From Stenotrophomonas geniculata ATCC 19374 = JCM 13324 (GTDB lineage Bacteria; Pseudomonadota; Gammaproteobacteria; Xanthomonadales; Xanthomonadaceae): a DNA stretch of 64,000 nucleotides. The stretch spans positions 31,733-95,732 of the forward strand of contig NZ_LLXT01000105.1 in assembly GCF_001431625.1 (NCBI RefSeq). The letters are read 5' to 3'. Both the position numbers and the translations under genes were made by a program. Below, one piece after another: positions 8,485-21,167 of this stretch; position 1 is the first letter of the stretch, and the number at the start of each line of letters is the position of its first letter. A model generated the notes under the pieces. It saw only the letters and a program-made list of their open reading frames with translations. It searched no databases and was not told the DNA's origin.

Positions 8485-9474
8485 ATGAGCCAGATTGTCC
8501 GCATCCACGAATATGGCAGTGCCGATGTGCTGCGCATCGACGATATCGACGTTCCCGCCCCCGCCCCTGACGAAGTCCAGATCCGGGTGAAGGCAATCGG
8601 CCTGAACCGCGCCGAGGTGATGTTCCGCAACGGCGCCTATCTGCAGGAAGCGCAGTTCCCCAGCCGGCTGGGCTATGAGGCCGCTGGCGTGATCGAAGCG
8701 GTCGGCAGTGCGGTGAGCGGCTTCACTGCTGGCGATGCGGTCAGCGTGATACCGCCACTGGACATCGCGCGCTGGGGCACCTATGGCGAGCTGGCCAACG
8801 TGCCGGCACGACTGGTGGTCAAGCACCCACAGGCGTTGGACTTTGAAACGGCGGCCGCGGTGTGGATGCAGTACGTCACCGCCTGGGGCGCGCTGCTGGA
8901 ACAGGCTCATCTGGCCGCCGGGGATTTCGTCATCATCACCGCCGCCAGCAGCAGCGTCGGCCTGGCCGCCATCCAGATCGCCAATGCAGTAGGCGCCACG
9001 CCGATCGCGGTCACCCGTGGCCCGGGCAAGCGCCAGGCCCTGCTCGATGCCGGTGCCGCCCACGTCATCGCCACCCAGGAGCAGGATCTGGTGACCGAAG
9101 TGGCGCGCATCACCGGCGGTGCCGGTGCCCGTGTGGTGTTCGATCCGATCGGTGGCCCGCAGTTCGTGCCGCTCACCGAAGCGATGGCCCGTGGCGGCAT
9201 CCTGCTGGAGTACGGCGCGCTGAGCAGCGAACCCACGCCGTTCCCGCTGTTCAACGTGCTGGGCAAGTCGCTGACGCTGAAGGGCTATCTGTACTCGGAA
9301 ATCGTTTCTGACGATGCCGCACTGGCCCGCGCCAAGGCGTTCATCGTCGATGGCCTGGACAAGGGCACGCTGGCGCCAAAGATTGCCAAGGTGTTCCCGT
9401 TTGCGCAGATCCAGGAGGCACACCGTTACCTGGAATCGAACGAGCAGATCGGCAAGGTGGTGGTGACGGTGTGA
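8485..9474 (+). CDS. Zinc-independent MDR oxidoreductase, quinone oxidoreductase-like
   Basis: A 329-residue medium-chain dehydrogenase/reductase with an N-terminal GroES-like domain and a Rossmann domain whose nucleotide loop reads ITAASSSVGLAAIQIA (a GxGxxG variant). It lacks the Cys and His zinc ligands of alcohol dehydrogenases, so NADPH-dependent reduction of quinones or enones is more likely than zinc-dependent alcohol oxidation. The start is supported by GGAG 6 bases before the ATG at 8485. It is divergent from a LysR gene that probably controls it. The exact substrate cannot be told from sequence. Confidence 0.85.
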   Translation: MSQIVRIHEYGSADVLRIDDIDVPAPAPDEVQIRVKAIGLNRAEVMFRNGAYLQEAQFPSRLGYEAAGVIEAVGSAVSGFTAGDAVSVIPPLDIARWGTYGELANVPARLVVKHPQALDFETAAAVWMQYVTAWGALLEQAHLAAGDFVIITAASSSVGLAAIQIANAVGATPIAVTRGPGKRQALLDAGAAHVIATQEQDLVTEVARITGGAGARVVFDPIGGPQFVPLTEAMARGGILLEYGALSSEPTPFPLFNVLGKSLTLKGYLYSEIVSDDAALARAKAFIVDGLDKGTLAPKIAKVFPFAQIQEAHRYLESNEQIGKVVVTV

Positions 9475-9485
9475 TCCAGCGTCAT

Positions 9486-9516
9486 GCAATGGGGGTGGAT
9501 CATCGCCCCCCATTGC
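9486..9516. terminator. Bidirectional terminator hairpin
   Basis: The inverted repeat GCAATGGGGG / CCCCCATTGC with an 11-base loop lies between two convergent genes ending at 9474 and 9519. It can serve both. T tracts are short. Confidence 0.6.
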
Positions 9517-9518
9517 GG

Positions 9519-12047
9519 TTACCTGGGCAACGCAAACGCCATCACATAATCGCCGTTCGGGGTTTCCATGAAATGGTGGCCGCCGGCCATGATCACTACG
9601 TACTGGCGCCCGCCCTGCTCGTACACCATCGGATTGGCCTGGCCGCCCGCGGGCAGCTTGGCATGCCACAGTTCCTTGCCGGTCTTCAGGTCAATGGCAC
9701 GCAGCAGGTCATCGGTGGCAGCGGCGATGAAGATCAGGCCGCTGGCGGTGATCACCGAACCACCATTGTTCGGCGTGCCGATCTCGATCGGCAGGCCGGA
9801 ACGGATGCCGAACGGTCCGTTGCCGCGCGCACTGCCGAATGGACGGTCCCACAGCAGCTTGCCGGTACGCAGGTCGATGGCACGGATACCGCCATAGGGC
9901 GGCTGCTTGCACAGCAGGCCGGTGAACGGCAGCCGCCAACCAGCGTTGACCTGGATGCCATACGGCGTGCCCACCTGTGGGTCGCCCGCGCCTTCTGCAC
10001 CGCCCTTGTCGAACCGGATCTTCTCGCGTGGCAGCCAGCCCAGCCGGTCGGCCTCGGCGCGTGGCACCAGCCGGTTGTAGTTGGGCATGTCGTTGTAGTT
10101 GGCCACGATCACGCCGCGGCGCGTATCGATGGACACGCTGCCCCAGTCCGAGCCGCCGTTGTAGCCAGGGTACTCGATGGAATGGCGCTCGCTGCTCGGC
10201 GGCGTGTAGAAGCCTTCGTAGTACGCCTTGCGGAACTGGATGCGGCAGACCAGCTGGTCGATCGGGGTGATGCCCCACATGTCGCGCTCGGTCAGGTCAT
10301 GTTCGCGGCGCAGCGTGTGGTACAGCGAAAACAGCTGGGTGGGTGAACGCTGCTCGGGTTCGACGCCGCCGACCGGCACCTTGCGCTCTTCGGCGGCGGT
10401 AAGCAGCTGGCCGTTGCGGCGATCGAGGATATATAGGTCGCCCTGCTTGGTCGGCAACAGGATCGCCGGCACCTTGCCCGCCGCCGTCGGGTAGTCGATC
10501 AGGCTGGCCTGCGAACCCAGGTCGTAGTCCCACACATCCTTGCGCACCGCCTGGAAATGCCAGACCGGCTTGCCGGTGGCCACGTCGATCGCCACCAGCG
10601 AGGTTGCATAGCGGTTCTGGCTCTCCGTGCGCGAGCCACTCCAATAGTCTCCCGCAGAATTGCCCAGCGGCAGGTAGACCAGCCCCAGTGCTTCATCACC
10701 GGTGGCGGTGGTCCACATGTTGGGTGTGCCGCGCGTATAGGTCTGCTCGCGCGGCGGCAAGCCGCTGCGCTCGGGCTGGCCCATGTCCCATGCCCAGCGC
10801 AGCTTGCCGGTGATGGCATCGTAGGCCTGGATCACGCCCGAGGGAGCATCGCGGCGCTGTCCGTCGAGCACCTGATGACCGGTCACGATCACGCCGCGCA
10901 CGATGGCCGGCGGCGAGTTGATCGACACGTAACCCGGTGGCACCTCGCCCATGCCCAGGGTGATGTCGACCTGGCCGTTGTTACCGAAATTCGCGCAGGG
11001 ACGGCCGCTGTCCGCGTCCACCGCGATGATGCGACCGTCCAGCGTGCCTTCGATGATGCGCGCCCAGCATGCCGGACGACTGCCCGGTGCAACACTGCGG
11101 GTGATGCTGGGCGGCGGTTCCGGCAGCGCCAGATCAGCGGCGACATCGGCCAATGCCGCATCAGCAACGGTCGGCGTGCTGGGCTGCTCGTAATAGCTCA
11201 CACCGCGACAGGCAGCGGTATAGGGAATCGAAGCATCCTTCACCTTTGGATCGAAACGCCACAGTTCCTTGCCGCTGGCAGCATCAAGCGCGATCAGGCG
11301 GTTGCGTGCGGTGCACAGGTACAGGCGATCGCCAATCTTCAGCGGCGTGGTTTCCGCGCCCCAGCGCTTCTTCGGCATATCGCCGGTACGGAACTGCCAG
11401 GCCGGCTGCAGCGTGGCCACATTGGCCGGGGTGATCTGCTGCAGCGGCGAATAGCGGGTGGCCGCATTGCTGCGGCCCCACGCCGGCCAGTCGCCCTCGG
11501 CGGGCTGGTCAGCCGGCTGCAGGCCCGTGGTATCGCGCGTAGGTTCCAGTCCGGCGCTGACCGCGCCTTCCGGGAACGGCAGGTGCCCGTCCACTTCACC
11601 ATGCGGCGCAAAGGCCAGGCCGAAGGCAGCTACGAACACCAGCATCAGCACGCCCGCCACGCTGCGCGACAGGCGCTTTGACACCGGTTCGCGCAGGGTC
11701 GGTGCCAGCAGCGCCACCACGATGCCCAGGGCCGTAACGAGGCCCTGGCGCGGCACCCAACGCCAGTAGTCGCTACCTGACTCCCACCAGGTCCACAGCA
11801 GTGTGCCGATGAACACCAGCGCGTACAGCAGCGCGCCGCTGCGACGGTTGCCGAACAGCAGGAGGCCGCTGGCCAGCAGGCCGAGCCCGGCGATGGCGTA
11901 GTACGCCGAGCCGCCAAGGCTGAGCAGCCATGCGCCGAGCCCGCCGATGACCAGGCCGAGCACGACCAGCAACAGCGACAGCACGGTCACCAGCGGATGG
12001 CGCGGGGTTCGGACAGGAGCAGGATCGGACGGCGGCGTGACGGACAT
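9519..12047 (-). CDS. gcd: Membrane-bound PQQ-dependent glucose/quinate-type dehydrogenase
   Basis: An 842-residue quinoprotein of the Gcd/QuiA family. The N-terminus carries about five transmembrane helices (residues about 20-150), followed by a periplasmic eight-bladed PQQ propeller with family motifs such as GTPNMWT, DVWDYDLGSQ and the tail PMVYEQGGRQYV. It oxidises glucose (or another aldose, quinate or shikimate) in the periplasm and passes electrons to ubiquinone through the membrane part. The length fits Gcd (about 800). Glucose specificity is not provable from sequence, and no PQQ biosynthesis genes lie in the window. It is transcribed downstream of gyrA but separated from it by a strong hairpin, so it is probably independent. 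Confidence 0.85.
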   Translation of the reverse strand: MSVTPPSDPAPVRTPRHPLVTVLSLLLVVLGLVIGGLGAWLLSLGGSAYYAIAGLGLLASGLLLFGNRRSGALLYALVFIGTLLWTWWESGSDYWRWVPRQGLVTALGIVVALLAPTLREPVSKRLSRSVAGVLMLVFVAAFGLAFAPHGEVDGHLPFPEGAVSAGLEPTRDTTGLQPADQPAEGDWPAWGRSNAATRYSPLQQITPANVATLQPAWQFRTGDMPKKRWGAETTPLKIGDRLYLCTARNRLIALDAASGKELWRFDPKVKDASIPYTAACRGVSYYEQPSTPTVADAALADVAADLALPEPPPSITRSVAPGSRPACWARIIEGTLDGRIIAVDADSGRPCANFGNNGQVDITLGMGEVPPGYVSINSPPAIVRGVIVTGHQVLDGQRRDAPSGVIQAYDAITGKLRWAWDMGQPERSGLPPREQTYTRGTPNMWTTATGDEALGLVYLPLGNSAGDYWSGSRTESQNRYATSLVAIDVATGKPVWHFQAVRKDVWDYDLGSQASLIDYPTAAGKVPAILLPTKQGDLYILDRRNGQLLTAAEERKVPVGGVEPEQRSPTQLFSLYHTLRREHDLTERDMWGITPIDQLVCRIQFRKAYYEGFYTPPSSERHSIEYPGYNGGSDWGSVSIDTRRGVIVANYNDMPNYNRLVPRAEADRLGWLPREKIRFDKGGAEGAGDPQVGTPYGIQVNAGWRLPFTGLLCKQPPYGGIRAIDLRTGKLLWDRPFGSARGNGPFGIRSGLPIEIGTPNNGGSVITASGLIFIAAATDDLLRAIDLKTGKELWHAKLPAGGQANPMVYEQGGRQYVVIMAGGHHFMETPNGDYVMAFALPR

Positions 12048-12125
12048 CGTCGATCTCCGGGGGCAGCATGCGCCCTTATCCCACCGCCGGCGTGAAGCGC
12101 GCGCGTATGTGTGGCGTCCGGATAC

Positions 12126-12154
12126 GACGACGCCGGCACAGGGCCGGCGTCGTC
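12126..12154 (-). terminator. gyrA terminator
   Basis: A perfect 12-bp stem (GACGACGCCGGC / GCCGGCGTCGTC) with a 5-base loop starts 25 bases past the gyrA stop. No long T run follows. It separates gyrA from the PQQ dehydrogenase gene. Confidence 0.6.
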
Positions 12155-12178
12155 GGGTACTTCAGGCTCGCGGCAGGA

Positions 12179-14893
12179 TCACTCCTGCGCGGCGTCCTCG
12201 CTGCTGGCCGCAGCCGGGGCGCCGTCGGTCGTGGCCGGGGCGGCAGCCGCCACCTCGTCCTCGTCCTCTTCGATGGAGGCATCCATGCGCTCCACCGCCT
12301 GCAGCTTCTCGTCCTTGGACAGGCGGATCAGGGTGACGCCCTGGGTGTTGCGGCCGACGCGGCTGATTTCCGAGCCACGCGTACGCACCAGGGTGCCGCC
12401 ATCGGAGATCAGCAGGACTTCGTCGCTGGAGCCCATCAGCACCGCGGCGACCAGCTTGCCGTTGCGCTCGGTGGTCTGGATGCCGATCACGCCCTGCGTA
12501 CCACGGCCCTTGCGCGGGTAGTCCGGCAGCGGGGTGCGCTTGCCATAGCCGTTCTCGGTGGCGGTGAGGATGTACTGCACGCTGGCGTCGTCATCGCCGT
12601 CGATCACCGCATCGCCATTGGCGGCGGCTTCTTCGACACCGTTGTCGTCCTCGTTCTCGTCCTCGATGCCACCGGCACTTTCGGCCACGATCAGGCTGAC
12701 CACTTCCTCGCCGGCCGGCATCTTGATGCCACGCACGCCGGTCGCGGTACGGCCCATCGAGCGGACCTTGTCCTCGCCGAAGCGCACGGTCTTGCCGTTG
12801 GAGGCGAACAGCAGGATGTCGCGCTCGCCGTCGGTCAGGCCGACGCCAACCAGCGCGTCGCCCTCGTCGAGGTTGATCGCGATCTTGCCGCGGGCCAGAC
12901 GGAAGGCGAACTCGCCCAGCGGGGTCTTCTTGACCGTACCGTTCTTCGTGGCGAAGAACACAAACTGGCCATCCGCGTACTCGCGTACCGGCAGCACGGC
13001 CTGCACGCGCTCGCCGGGTTCCAGCGGGATCCAGTTGATGATCGGACGGCCACGAGCGTTGGAACCGGCTTCGGGCAGCTGGTAGACCGGCAGCCAGAAC
13101 ACCTTGCCCGAACTGGTGAAGGTCAGCAGCGTGTCATGCGTGTTGACCAGCCACAGCTGTTCGATGAAATCCTCTTCCTTGGTCGCCGCCGCACTGCGGC
13201 CACGGCCGCCACGGCGCTGCGCGCGGTACACGCTCACCGGCTGGCGCTTCACGTAACCGGCGTGCGACACGGTGACCACCACGTCTTCCGGCGCGATCAG
13301 GTCGAGGATGTCCAGGTCTTCTTCGCTGTGGCGGATCTCGGTACGACGCTCGTCGCCGAACTCGGCCTTGACGCTGACCAGCTCTTCGCGGATCACCTGC
13401 AGCAGGCGGTCGGGGTCTTCCAGGATGTGGATCAGCCCGGCGATCACTTCCAGCAGCTGCTTGTACTCGTCGGTCAGGCGGTCCTGCTCCAGCCCGGTCA
13501 GGCGGTGCAGGCGCATTTCCAGGATCTGGGTGGCCTGGATCTCGGTCAGCTGGTAGCCGCCCTCGATCAGGCCCACGCCCTTGGGCAGGTCTTCCGGACG
13601 CGAGGCTTCGGCACCGGCGGCGCCCAGCATCGCACCGACCAGGCCCGGCTCCCACACGCGCGCCAGCATGCGCTCGCGTGCTTCGTTCGGGTTCGGCGAG
13701 GTCTTGATCAGTTCGATCATCTCGTCGATGTTGGCCAGCGCGACGGTCAGGCCTTCCAGCACGTGGGCACGGGCACGCGCCTTGCGCAGCTCGAACACGG
13801 TGCGGCGGGTGACCACTTCGCGACGGTGGCGGACGAACGCCTCCAGCATCTGCTTGAGGTTCATCAACTGCGGGCGGCCATCGACCAGCGCCACCATGTT
13901 GATGCCGAACACCGATTCCATCTGCGTCTGCTGGTACAGGTTGTTCAGCACAACCTCGGCAGATTCACCGCGCTTGATCTCGATGTAGATGCGCATGCCG
14001 TCCTTGTCGGACTCATCGCGCAGCTCGCTGATGCCTTCGATCTTCTTTTCCTTGACCAGCTCGGCGATCTTCTCGATCAGACGCGCCTTGTTCACCTGGT
14101 AAGGAATCTCGGTGACGATGATCGATTCGCGGCCGTTGTCGGCCACTTCGATATCGGCCTTGGCACGGATGCGCACGCGGCCACGGCCGGTGCGGTAGCC
14201 GGCGACTATGCCGGCGGTGCCATTGATGATGCCGGCGGTCGGGAAATCCGGGCCAGGAATGTATTCCATCAGGCCGTCGACGTCGATTTCCGGGTTGTCG
14301 ATCAGCGCGATGCAGGCGTTGATCGATTCGCTCAGATTGTGCGGCGGGATGTTGGTCGCCATACCCACCGCGATACCGGCCGAACCATTGACCAGCAGGT
14401 TCGGGAACCGGGTCGGCATGACCGTCGGCTCGAGTTCCTTTTCGTCGTAGTTGGGCTGGAAATCGACGGTTTCCTTGTCGATGTCGGCCATCAGCTCATG
14501 CGCGAGGCGCGACATGCGCGCTTCGGTGTATCGCATCGCTGCGGCGGAGTCGCCATCGATGGAGCCGAAGTTACCCTGGCCATCGACCAGCATGTAGCGC
14601 AGCGAGAACGGCTGTGCCAGGCGCACCAGCGTGTCGTACACCGACTGATCGCCATGCGGATGGTACTTACCGATGACGTCACCGACGATACGCGCCGACT
14701 TGAAGTAGGGCTTGTTGCTGTGCGCGTTCAGTTCATTCATCGCGAACAGCACGCGGCGATGCACCGGCTTGAGGCCGTCGCGCGCATCCGGGAGCGCGCG
14801 GCCCACGATCACGCTCATGGCGTAATCGAGGTAGCTCTTGCGCATCTCGTCTTCCAGGTTGACCTGGATGATTTCCTTGGCGGTTTCTGCCAT
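12179..14893 (-). CDS. gyrA: DNA gyrase subunit A
   Basis: A 904-residue GyrA. It forms A2B2 with GyrB and introduces negative supercoils. The catalytic Tyr is Tyr122 (MRYTEA) and the GyrA box QRRGGRG starts at residue 559. In the quinolone-resistance region the sequence is [10 protein letters not shown]: position 83 is Gln rather than the Ser of E. coli, and Asp87 is retained; Gln83 is reported as wild type in S. maltophilia. A strongly acidic, low-complexity stretch interrupts the C-terminal pinwheel at about residues 741-770, and the tail is acidic and Ala-rich. The start MAETAKEI at 14893 is preferred over the upstream in-frame ATG at 14971 because it matches the family N-terminus. Confidence 0.97.
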   Translation of the reverse strand: MAETAKEIIQVNLEDEMRKSYLDYAMSVIVGRALPDARDGLKPVHRRVLFAMNELNAHSNKPYFKSARIVGDVIGKYHPHGDQSVYDTLVRLAQPFSLRYMLVDGQGNFGSIDGDSAAAMRYTEARMSRLAHELMADIDKETVDFQPNYDEKELEPTVMPTRFPNLLVNGSAGIAVGMATNIPPHNLSESINACIALIDNPEIDVDGLMEYIPGPDFPTAGIINGTAGIVAGYRTGRGRVRIRAKADIEVADNGRESIIVTEIPYQVNKARLIEKIAELVKEKKIEGISELRDESDKDGMRIYIEIKRGESAEVVLNNLYQQTQMESVFGINMVALVDGRPQLMNLKQMLEAFVRHRREVVTRRTVFELRKARARAHVLEGLTVALANIDEMIELIKTSPNPNEARERMLARVWEPGLVGAMLGAAGAEASRPEDLPKGVGLIEGGYQLTEIQATQILEMRLHRLTGLEQDRLTDEYKQLLEVIAGLIHILEDPDRLLQVIREELVSVKAEFGDERRTEIRHSEEDLDILDLIAPEDVVVTVSHAGYVKRQPVSVYRAQRRGGRGRSAAATKEEDFIEQLWLVNTHDTLLTFTSSGKVFWLPVYQLPEAGSNARGRPIINWIPLEPGERVQAVLPVREYADGQFVFFATKNGTVKKTPLGEFAFRLARGKIAINLDEGDALVGVGLTDGERDILLFASNGKTVRFGEDKVRSMGRTATGVRGIKMPAGEEVVSLIVAESAGGIEDENEDDNGVEEAAANGDAVIDGDDDASVQYILTATENGYGKRTPLPDYPRKGRGTQGVIGIQTTERNGKLVAAVLMGSSDEVLLISDGGTLVRTRGSEISRVGRNTQGVTLIRLSKDEKLQAVERMDASIEEDEDEVAAAAPATTDGAPAAASSEDAAQE

Positions 14894-15064
14894 TCGGGTT
14901 CCGTTGTCTGGTAGCGGTCCAGTCCGGCGCAGCCCTCTGCGGGAGGGGGTCGTGCCGGAACCTCGATTCAACCTGTGGATACTACCACAACAGGCCGTTT
15001 TCCGCCTCCCTTTACGGGGATTTTACCGGCACAAATCAGGAACTTAGGGCCCCATACCGCCCCT

Positions 15065-15131
15065 GTAGCGCCGAGCCCATGCTCGGCTGCGGCGGATTCG
15101 CTGGCTGAGCCGAGCGTGGGCTCGGCTCTCC
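15065..15131. repeat. Pair of SMAG/GTAG palindromes
   Basis: A plus-strand unit (GTAG then stem GCCGAGC/GCTCGGC, 15065-15087) and an inverted second unit with the same stem (15109-15126) occupy the gap between gyrA and mtnA. The head-to-head pairing is typical of REP dimers. Apart from gyrA promoter sequences I see nothing else in the 261-base gap. Confidence 0.7.
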
Positions 15132-15154
15132 AGACATCCGCGACCCTGCCCGCC

Positions 15155-16219
15155 TCAGCCGCCGAAGGCGGCGCGCATGTTGTCGGCGGTCGGGTTCAGG
15201 ATCACCCCGCGCTCGGTCACGATGGCATCGATCAGCTCGCCCGGAGTGACGTCGAACACCGGGTTCCAGGCGGCGATGCCCTCGGCCACGGTGCGGGTAC
15301 CGCCCACGCCGTACAGCTCGCCCGGATCGCGCTGCTCGATCTCGATCTGGCTGCCGTCCACAGTTTCCATGTCCACCGTCGAGGACGGCGCCACGACCAT
15401 GAACTTCACGCCGTGGTGGCGCGCGGCAATGGCCAGCTGGTAGGTACCGATCTTGTTGGCGGTATCGCCATTGGCGCAGATGCGGTCCGCACCCACGATC
15501 ACCCACTGCACAGCACCGGTCTTCATCAGGTGCGAGGCGGCCGAATCGGCAATCAGGGTGGCGTCGATGCCATCCTGCTGCAGCTCCCACACCGTCAGGC
15601 GCGCGCCCTGCAGCCACGGCCGGGTCTCGCCGGCGAACACGCGGGCAATGCGGTGCTGGGCCATGCCGGCACGGATCACGCCCAACGCGGTACCGAAGCC
15701 GGCGGTGGCCAGCGAGCCGGTGTTGCAATGGGTCAGCACGCCGCTGCCGGCCTCGATCAGGCCGGCGCCCAGCGCGCCCATGTGGCGGTTGGCCGCCAGG
15801 TCTTCCTCGGCGATGGCCTGCGCCTCCGCTTCCAGCGCGGCCTTCCAGTCGGCGCCAGCGGCGTTCAGGCAGCGGCGCATGCGCGCCAGCGCCCAGGCCA
15901 GGTTGACAGCGGTCGGGCGCGACGCGTTCAAGCGCTGCAGCGCCGGCTCCAGCTGCTGCAGCGCATGCGCGCCATCAGCGGCCTGCACGTCACGTGCGGC
16001 CAGCACCACGCCCCAGGCCGCAGCAATGCCGATGGCCGGCGCGCCACGCACGGTCAGCGCGTGGATGGCGGCGGCAACCTCGTCACTGTCATGGCAGACC
16101 ACGTGCTCGACCACGAACGGCAGCTTGCGCTGGTCCAGCAGTTGCAGGGCATCGCCGGTCCAGAGGATCGGGCGGATGTGGTCGTAACGGGCGTAGTCGA
16201 TGTCGGAGGCAGTGTTCAT
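15155..16219 (-). CDS. mtnA: S-methyl-5-thioribose-1-phosphate isomerase
   Basis: A 354-residue MtnA that converts methylthioribose-1-phosphate to methylthioribulose-1-phosphate in the methionine salvage pathway. Catalytic residues are visible: Cys165 in [10 protein letters not shown] and Asp245 in [10 protein letters not shown], and the substrate loop NKIGTY follows. The start at 16219 ([15 protein letters not shown]) fits the family; the longer frame upstream is not needed. It lies upstream of gyrA on the same strand, an arrangement familiar from Xanthomonadaceae, though the other mtn genes are not in this window. Cytosolic. Confidence 0.93.
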   Translation of the reverse strand: MNTASDIDYARYDHIRPILWTGDALQLLDQRKLPFVVEHVVCHDSDEVAAAIHALTVRGAPAIGIAAAWGVVLAARDVQAADGAHALQQLEPALQRLNASRPTAVNLAWALARMRRCLNAAGADWKAALEAEAQAIAEEDLAANRHMGALGAGLIEAGSGVLTHCNTGSLATAGFGTALGVIRAGMAQHRIARVFAGETRPWLQGARLTVWELQQDGIDATLIADSAASHLMKTGAVQWVIVGADRICANGDTANKIGTYQLAIAARHHGVKFMVVAPSSTVDMETVDGSQIEIEQRDPGELYGVGGTRTVAEGIAAWNPVFDVTPGELIDAIVTERGVILNPTADNMRAAFGG

Positions 16220-16266
16220 GGCCCCATTGTAGGGCCACGCCCCGCGCGGTTGGAGCCTGCCCCGGC

Positions 16267-16995
16267 TCAATTCACCGAGAATTCGGCGCGGCAGCCGCCG
16301 TCCACCCAGATCCCGTTGCGGTTCCAGCCCCAGGTGTTGCCTTCCTCGCACGGGGTGCTGGACAACTGTTCGGTGACGACGGCGCCGACCGAAATGCTCG
16401 CGCCACAGAAGCGGCGCTTCTTCGACTTCGACTCGCAGGTCAGGCGGCGCGGCACGTCGACAAAACGGCCGTCCTCGTCCGCCACTTCGAAATCGCCCTG
16501 GCAACCACGGCTGGTCCAGACTTCATTGCGCTTGTAGCCCCAGCCCTGCCCTTCGCGGCACGGCAGCACCGAGAGCTGGCGCAGCAGGCGCACCGGCGCC
16601 CCGTCCAGGCGCACCGGGCAACTCTGCGGGCGGCCATTGGATTCGCAGCGCACCACACGGCGGACCAGGCGCTTGCCTTCCGTTGCCGCAGGCGCTGCAC
16701 CTTGCGCTCGACGCGCACGGAACTCGGCCCGGCAGCCCAGGGTGACCCACACGCCACTGCGGTCGGTGCCCCACTCGCTGCCTCGGATGCAGCTGTTGCT
16801 GGACAGCTGGCGCACAAGGTCGATGCCATTGCTGACGTCGATATCGCAATGCACCCAGCCCATGTCGCGCGATTCGCAGGTCACCACTTCGCCGTCATAG
16901 CCCGCCTGCTGGGCCGACGCCGATGACGGCAGCCAGGCACCCCAGAGCGCGATGGAGTACACCGGTGCAGCGACAACCGCAAACCACTTGACCAA
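16267..16995 (-). CDS. Secreted DUF3011 protein with three Cys-rich repeats
   Basis: After a signal-peptide-like start ([16 protein letters not shown]... SSASA), the protein contains three copies of a roughly 60-residue unit: VTCES..., a CDIDV-type segment, LVRQLS..C..G..WG, then a WV..GCRAEF-type end. This is the DUF3011 repeat, with about four Cys per unit likely forming disulfides in the periplasm or outside the cell. No ATG begins the signal peptide; the TTG at 16995 is chosen because GGGGAAGG lies just upstream, giving 242 aa. Function unknown. An unrelated 142-base gap separates it from epmA. Confidence 0.75.
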   Translation of the reverse strand: MVKWFAVVAAPVYSIALWGAWLPSSASAQQAGYDGEVVTCESRDMGWVHCDIDVSNGIDLVRQLSSNSCIRGSEWGTDRSGVWVTLGCRAEFRARRAQGAAPAATEGKRLVRRVVRCESNGRPQSCPVRLDGAPVRLLRQLSVLPCREGQGWGYKRNEVWTSRGCQGDFEVADEDGRFVDVPRRLTCESKSKKRRFCGASISVGAVVTEQLSSTPCEEGNTWGWNRNGIWVDGGCRAEFSVN

Positions 16996-17137
16996 AGCCT
17001 TCCCCAGCAGGAATGGATGAACTGCGTGCCAGTGTCCGGCATCTGCCGTGATAAGAGCATCATCCTGCTTACCGAAGCAAGCGCAGAAACGCGGAATTCC
17101 GTTCAGTCTTCGATGTTCAGGAACGTGCGCACCGCGC

Positions 17138-18094
17138 TCACGCGTGGGCAAAGTCGTAGGCCAGCACATCGGCGATATGCGGCGTGCGGTTCATCGCCAT
17201 CAGCAACCGATCAACACCCACCGCCACGCCGGCGCAGGCAGGCATCGAGGGCAATGCGGCCAGCAATGCTTCGTCCAGCGCCGGCTGCACCTGGCCGCGC
17301 TCATGGCGGCGCTGCAGGTCGCGCTGGAAACGCGCACGCTGCTCGTGGGCGTCGTTCAGTTCGTGATAGCCGTTGGCCAGTTCCACTGCCCCCAGGTACA
17401 GCTCGAAACGCTCCGCCAGCGGCGGCGCGCCGGCACGGATGCGTGCCAGTGCGGCTTGGCTGGCGGGCCAGTCATGGACCACGGTCATCACTGTGTCATC
17501 GAAGTGCGGCTGGATATGATGGGTCATCAGCAGATCCAGCCAGTCATCGCGGGTCAGCCCGACCAGGTCGATGTGCACCTCGCCCAGCGCGGCACGCAGC
17601 GCAGCCTCATCGGCATCGAACGGATCCACGCCCACGTACTGCTGGAACAGCTCGCGGTAGCTGAGCACACGCAGCGTCGCACTGCGCCCGACCAGGGCCA
17701 GCGCCTGGCCAACCAGCTCGGCGGTTTCCTGCACCAGGCGATGGTGGTCCCAACCGACCCGGTACCACTCCAGCATGGTGAATTCCGGATTGTGGCGGCC
17801 GCCCGCCTCGCCATTGCGGAACACCCGGCCCAGTTCGTAGCAGTCACCCACGCCCGCCGCCAGCAGGCGCTTGAGCGGATACTCCGGCGAGGTGCGCAGC
17901 CAGCGGCGGCGTCCGCCGGCATCGACATGGCCGGTGAAATCGGTATGGAAGCTGTCGATGTTCGGCTCGGTGTTGCCGGCCACCGACAGGATCGGCGTCT
18001 CGACCTCCAGCACATCGCGCTCGGCGAAGAAGCGGCGCACCAGCGCATTGAGCGCGGCGCGCTGCTGCAGCATGCGCAGCAGGGCCTCGCTCAC
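17138..18094 (-). CDS. epmA: Elongation factor P--(R)-beta-lysine ligase
   Basis: A 318-residue class II lysyl-tRNA-synthetase-like protein without the anticodon-binding domain, as in EpmA (PoxA/GenX/YjeA). It activates (R)-beta-lysine and attaches it to a lysine of EF-P, helping ribosomes through proline stretches. Class II motifs are visible: motif 2 LGRVFRNGEAGGRHNPEFTM with EWYR, and motif 3 AGVAVGVDRLLMA. The ATG at 18094 overlaps the stop of the upstream GNAT gene by 4 bases (ATGA), so the two are probably coupled. The partners epmB and efp are outside the window. Confidence 0.92.
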   Translation of the reverse strand: MSEALLRMLQQRAALNALVRRFFAERDVLEVETPILSVAGNTEPNIDSFHTDFTGHVDAGGRRRWLRTSPEYPLKRLLAAGVGDCYELGRVFRNGEAGGRHNPEFTMLEWYRVGWDHHRLVQETAELVGQALALVGRSATLRVLSYRELFQQYVGVDPFDADEAALRAALGEVHIDLVGLTRDDWLDLLMTHHIQPHFDDTVMTVVHDWPASQAALARIRAGAPPLAERFELYLGAVELANGYHELNDAHEQRARFQRDLQRRHERGQVQPALDEALLAALPSMPACAGVAVGVDRLLMAMNRTPHIADVLAYDFAHA

Positions 18095-18576
18095 AGGATG
18101 CCCTCCGGGCGCGGGTGGTCCAGCGGCAGAGTCAGCAGATCGCGGGTGTCATCGATGTAGCCGCTGGCCAGGTACAGGCGCCGGGCCAGTTCGTTGTGGT
18201 GGTTCACTTCCAGGCGCAGGCGACTGACGCCACGACCCCGTGCGCGCTGTTCGCAGATGGCCAGCGCCTGCTTGCCGCGGCCACGACCGCGCGCGCGATG
18301 GCTCAGGTACAGCTCGTCCAGCAGCATGAAGTGGCCGCCCTGCTCCAGGCTGAAGCCCATCGCGATCACTGCGTAGCCGACCACCTCGCCCGCCTCGTCC
18401 AGCCACAGCAGTACTTCGCCATTGCGCGGGTCAGCCAGCAGCGCATCCACACCGCGACGCACGCGCGCGTCATCGAAGTCGATCCTGTCTTCGGCGTAGA
18501 ACTCGCGCATCAGCGCGATCAACTGCCCCTCGTCAGCTCGGGTGGCCAGGCGGAAATCCAGCGGGGCGGTCTGCAT
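18091..18576 (-). CDS. GNAT family N-acetyltransferase
   Basis: A 161-residue GCN5-related acetyltransferase. The acetyl-CoA-binding signature RARGRGRGKQAL (R/Q-x-x-G-x-G/A) is at about residues 94-104, and the C-terminal NHHNELARRLYLASGY segment fits motif B. The start MQTAPLDFRLA at 18576 has AAGGA 8 bases upstream; an ATG at 18597 is a less likely alternative. It lies between ligA and epmA on the same strand, with a 4-base overlap to epmA. The acceptor substrate (small molecule or protein N-terminus) is unknown. Confidence 0.87.
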   Translation of the reverse strand: MQTAPLDFRLATRADEGQLIALMREFYAEDRIDFDDARVRRGVDALLADPRNGEVLLWLDEAGEVVGYAVIAMGFSLEQGGHFMLLDELYLSHRARGRGRGKQALAICEQRARGRGVSRLRLEVNHHNELARRLYLASGYIDDTRDLLTLPLDHPRPEGIL

Positions 18577-18626
18577 CGGTGTTCCTTTGTCTTTCATGCC
18601 GGGCGCAGGGGCACCCGGCGGGGTCA

Positions 18627-21125
<2,499 letters not shown>

Positions 21126-21167
21126 CTACCGCGCCCGGCCGTCAGGCCCGGTAACGGCCCCGCTTTT

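Noticed and set aside
12068..14914. A 948-codon plus-strand frame opposite gyrA, and similar frames opposite smc (23432-26932) and the S9 peptidase (692-3034)
   Set aside because: All lie antisense to clearly identified genes and show the same biased composition without motifs.
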